This document shows, in pieces, positions 23,969 to 24,974 of a stretch of DNA of 24,974 nt. This DNA is from an uncultured Acidobacteriota bacterium (GTDB taxonomy: Bacteria > Acidobacteriota > JAAYUB01), in NCBI GenBank assembly GCA_937925645.1, contig CALAMB010000190.1, positions 1-24,974 of the forward strand. The letters run 5' to 3'. The position numbers were made by a program, and so were the translations under genes. How positions within the stretch are numbered: the first letter of the stretch is position 1; every line of letters starts with the position of its first letter. Below the pieces are notes generated by a model. The model saw only the letters and a list, made by a program, of their open reading frames with translations, was not told the DNA's origin and did no database searches.

Positions 23969-24346
23969 CTAAATCTGAAAATCTTTCTCCAAAATGATCT
24001 TGGCTTTCTTCAACTCGTACCGGGCGCGGCCGAAATTACCGCCGGGTTGCAGGATGAACATCATGAAGTATTCGCTGGTGATCATCTTGATCAGGAAGTG
24101 GAGTTGCTCCGTGAAAATGGTCATCTCCTGGAGCATGCCGATTTCGACGTCCTCGGCGGTGCGGACGGCATTTTTCAACAGGGAAGTGTATTCCGCCGCC
24201 AGCAGGTCGAAGTTGAGCCCGTCATTGAGGTGATCGGGGTGGACCGCCCGGTCGATGATGATTCCGTCCACTCCGACAATGAGAACGAGGAGGGCGCCCT
24301 CCACTCGGGCGACCATCTCCTCGATTGTGTCTTTGAACAGATTCAT
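23969..24346 (-). CDS. Roadblock/LC7-domain protein
   Basis: The 125-residue protein fits the roadblock/LC7 fold of small GTPase partners such as MglB. The first helix is MNLFKDTIEEMVARVEGAL, then the typical strand VLIVGVDGIIIDRA (22-35), a long helix AAEYTSLLKNAV (50-61) and the paired strands EIGMLQEMTIFTEQLHFLIKMITSEYFMMFIL (68-99), and a C-terminal helix ARYELKKAKIIL. In Myxococcus and others MglB-type proteins act as GTPase-activating partners of MglA, controlling polarity and type IV pili. No MglA-like GTPase is in the window. It begins 14 bases after the pilQ stop, with only a weak ribosome site (GGACG), so translation is probably linked to pilQ. Confidence 0.75.
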   Translation of the reverse strand: MNLFKDTIEEMVARVEGALLVLIVGVDGIIIDRAVHPDHLNDGLNFDLLAAEYTSLLKNAVRTAEDVEIGMLQEMTIFTEQLHFLIKMITSEYFMMFILQPGGNFGRARYELKKAKIILEKDFQI

Positions 24347-24360
24347 TACGCGTCCGACGG

Positions 24361-24974
24361 TCAGCGAATGATCCTCGGCGTCAGGAAGAACAGGATTTCC
24401 TTGGTTTCCTTGGATTTGGAGTCGCGGCGGAAGGCGTGCCCCAGGATCGGAATGTCGCCGAACAGCGGCACCTTGTCGGTGTTGTTCTGATCGGAATCGA
24501 TCAGAATGCCGCCGATCACGGTGGTTCCGCCATCCGCCACCAGCACCTCGGTGGAGGACATGCTGGTGATGATCGACGGGATGTTGTTCACCGTGTTGAC
24601 GAAATCGGCCCGGTTGTTTTCCACGGTGATCTTGAGCAGCACGGTGCCCTCTTCAGTGATCTGGGGGAGCACGTTGAGCTTCAACGAAGCGGAGAAGAAG
24701 CGCACCGAAATGGTGTTGTTCTCCACCACCTGGACCGGGAACTGGAGACCTTGCTCGATCATGGCCTGCCGGTTGTTCTGGGCCTGCACTTTGGGCTGGC
24801 TGATGACCCGCACCAGGCCGCTGCTTTCCGCGGCGGTCAGCGAGGCGTCCAGCAGGAAGGTGTCCAGGATGTTGCCCACGGAAATGCCGATGCCGCTGGT
24901 GGCCTTGGATGCAGGGAATGACCAGTTGTAGTTGCCGGTCCGGTTGTTCCCTTCCGTGCCAACGCTGATGGCGG
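24361..24974 (-). CDS. pilQ: Type IV pilus secretin PilQ, C-terminal part (start outside window)
   Basis: PilQ forms the outer-membrane ring through which the type IV pilus leaves. The visible 204 residues are the C-terminal secretin domain; the frame is open to the right edge and the internal GTG at 24879 is not the start. Landmarks are GNYNWSFPAS, the secretin signature region VRVISQPKVQAQNNRQAMIEQG, VADGGTTVIGGILIDS (the GG/VPxxG-type stretch, with VPLFGDIPILGHAFRR following, the family's closing motif) and the end EILFFLTPRIIR. All of these are highly conserved secretin parts. The rest of the pil operon is expected to the right. The roadblock gene follows directly. Confidence 0.94.
   Translation of the reverse strand, partial: AISVGTEGNNRTGNYNWSFPASKATSGIGISVGNILDTFLLDASLTAAESSGLVRVISQPKVQAQNNRQAMIEQGLQFPVQVVENNTISVRFFSASLKLNVLPQITEEGTVLLKITVENNRADFVNTVNNIPSIITSMSSTEVLVADGGTTVIGGILIDSDQNNTDKVPLFGDIPILGHAFRRDSKSKETKEILFFLTPRIIR

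Noticed and set aside
1..24974. CRISPR array, insertion sequence, phage or integrase genes
   Set aside because: No spaced direct repeats, terminal inverted repeats around a transposase, or recognisable mobile-element proteins were seen on either strand.

Overview
The window is GC-rich (roughly two-thirds G+C by eye), densely coded bacterial chromosome. It holds 16 protein genes, two of them cut by the window edges. No gap exceeds about 175 bases, and I see no rRNA, tRNA, CRISPR array, insertion sequence or phage gene. A PilQ secretin, a small outer-membrane beta-barrel and several signal peptides indicate a two-membrane (Gram-negative type) cell. Acetate kinase beside a 3-hydroxyacyl-CoA dehydrogenase fits fermentative or syntrophic acyl-CoA metabolism. 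The mix (sigma-54 activators, secreted multi-domain metzincin, POT and NSS transporters, roadblock protein beside pilQ) resembles Acidobacteriota or the former Deltaproteobacteria. That placement is inference only; there is no marker gene.

Layout. Bases 1-1265 (+) are the 3' part of a PAS/AAA+/Fis sigma-54 activator. It converges on a minus-strand set at 4298-1437: beta-barrel protein, 3-hydroxyacyl-CoA dehydrogenase, then ackA, closed by a clear intrinsic terminator. At 4417-5187 (+) is a lone AbiEi-like (type IV antitoxin family) winged-helix protein with no toxin gene beside it. At 6888-5209 (-) is a secreted M14 zinc carboxypeptidase, divergent from a POT-family peptide transporter at 7046-9247 (+) that carries a large soluble insertion; together they look like a peptide scavenging pair.

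Bases 9294-16108 (+) look like one transcription unit: a homocysteine methyltransferase/methylenetetrahydrofolate reductase fusion, a full-length cobalamin-dependent methionine synthase joined to it by an ATGA overlap, an unrecognised secreted protein, and a RimK-like ATP-grasp ligase. The first two form a one-carbon-to-methionine module. The link to the last two is unexplained.

Bases 20172-16175 (-) are a translationally coupled pair: a small exported protein and a large secreted metzincin protease with nidogen-like, repeated beta-sandwich and PPC-like domains. Bases 21990-20296 (-) are an NSS-family sodium symporter. Bases 23844-22038 (-) are accB-accC, the biotin carboxyl carrier and biotin carboxylase of acetyl-CoA carboxylase. 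Bases 24974-23969 (-) are the 3' end of pilQ followed by a roadblock/LC7 protein and a strong terminator.

Most of the window is recognisable core metabolism and envelope function. The parts most worth a second look are the orphan AbiEi-like gene, the variant active site of the hydroxyacyl-CoA dehydrogenase, the insertion inside the POT transporter, the unknown secreted protein plus ATP-grasp ligase behind metH, the coupled metzincin pair, the cysteine cluster in the PAS domain, and the roadblock gene behind pilQ.
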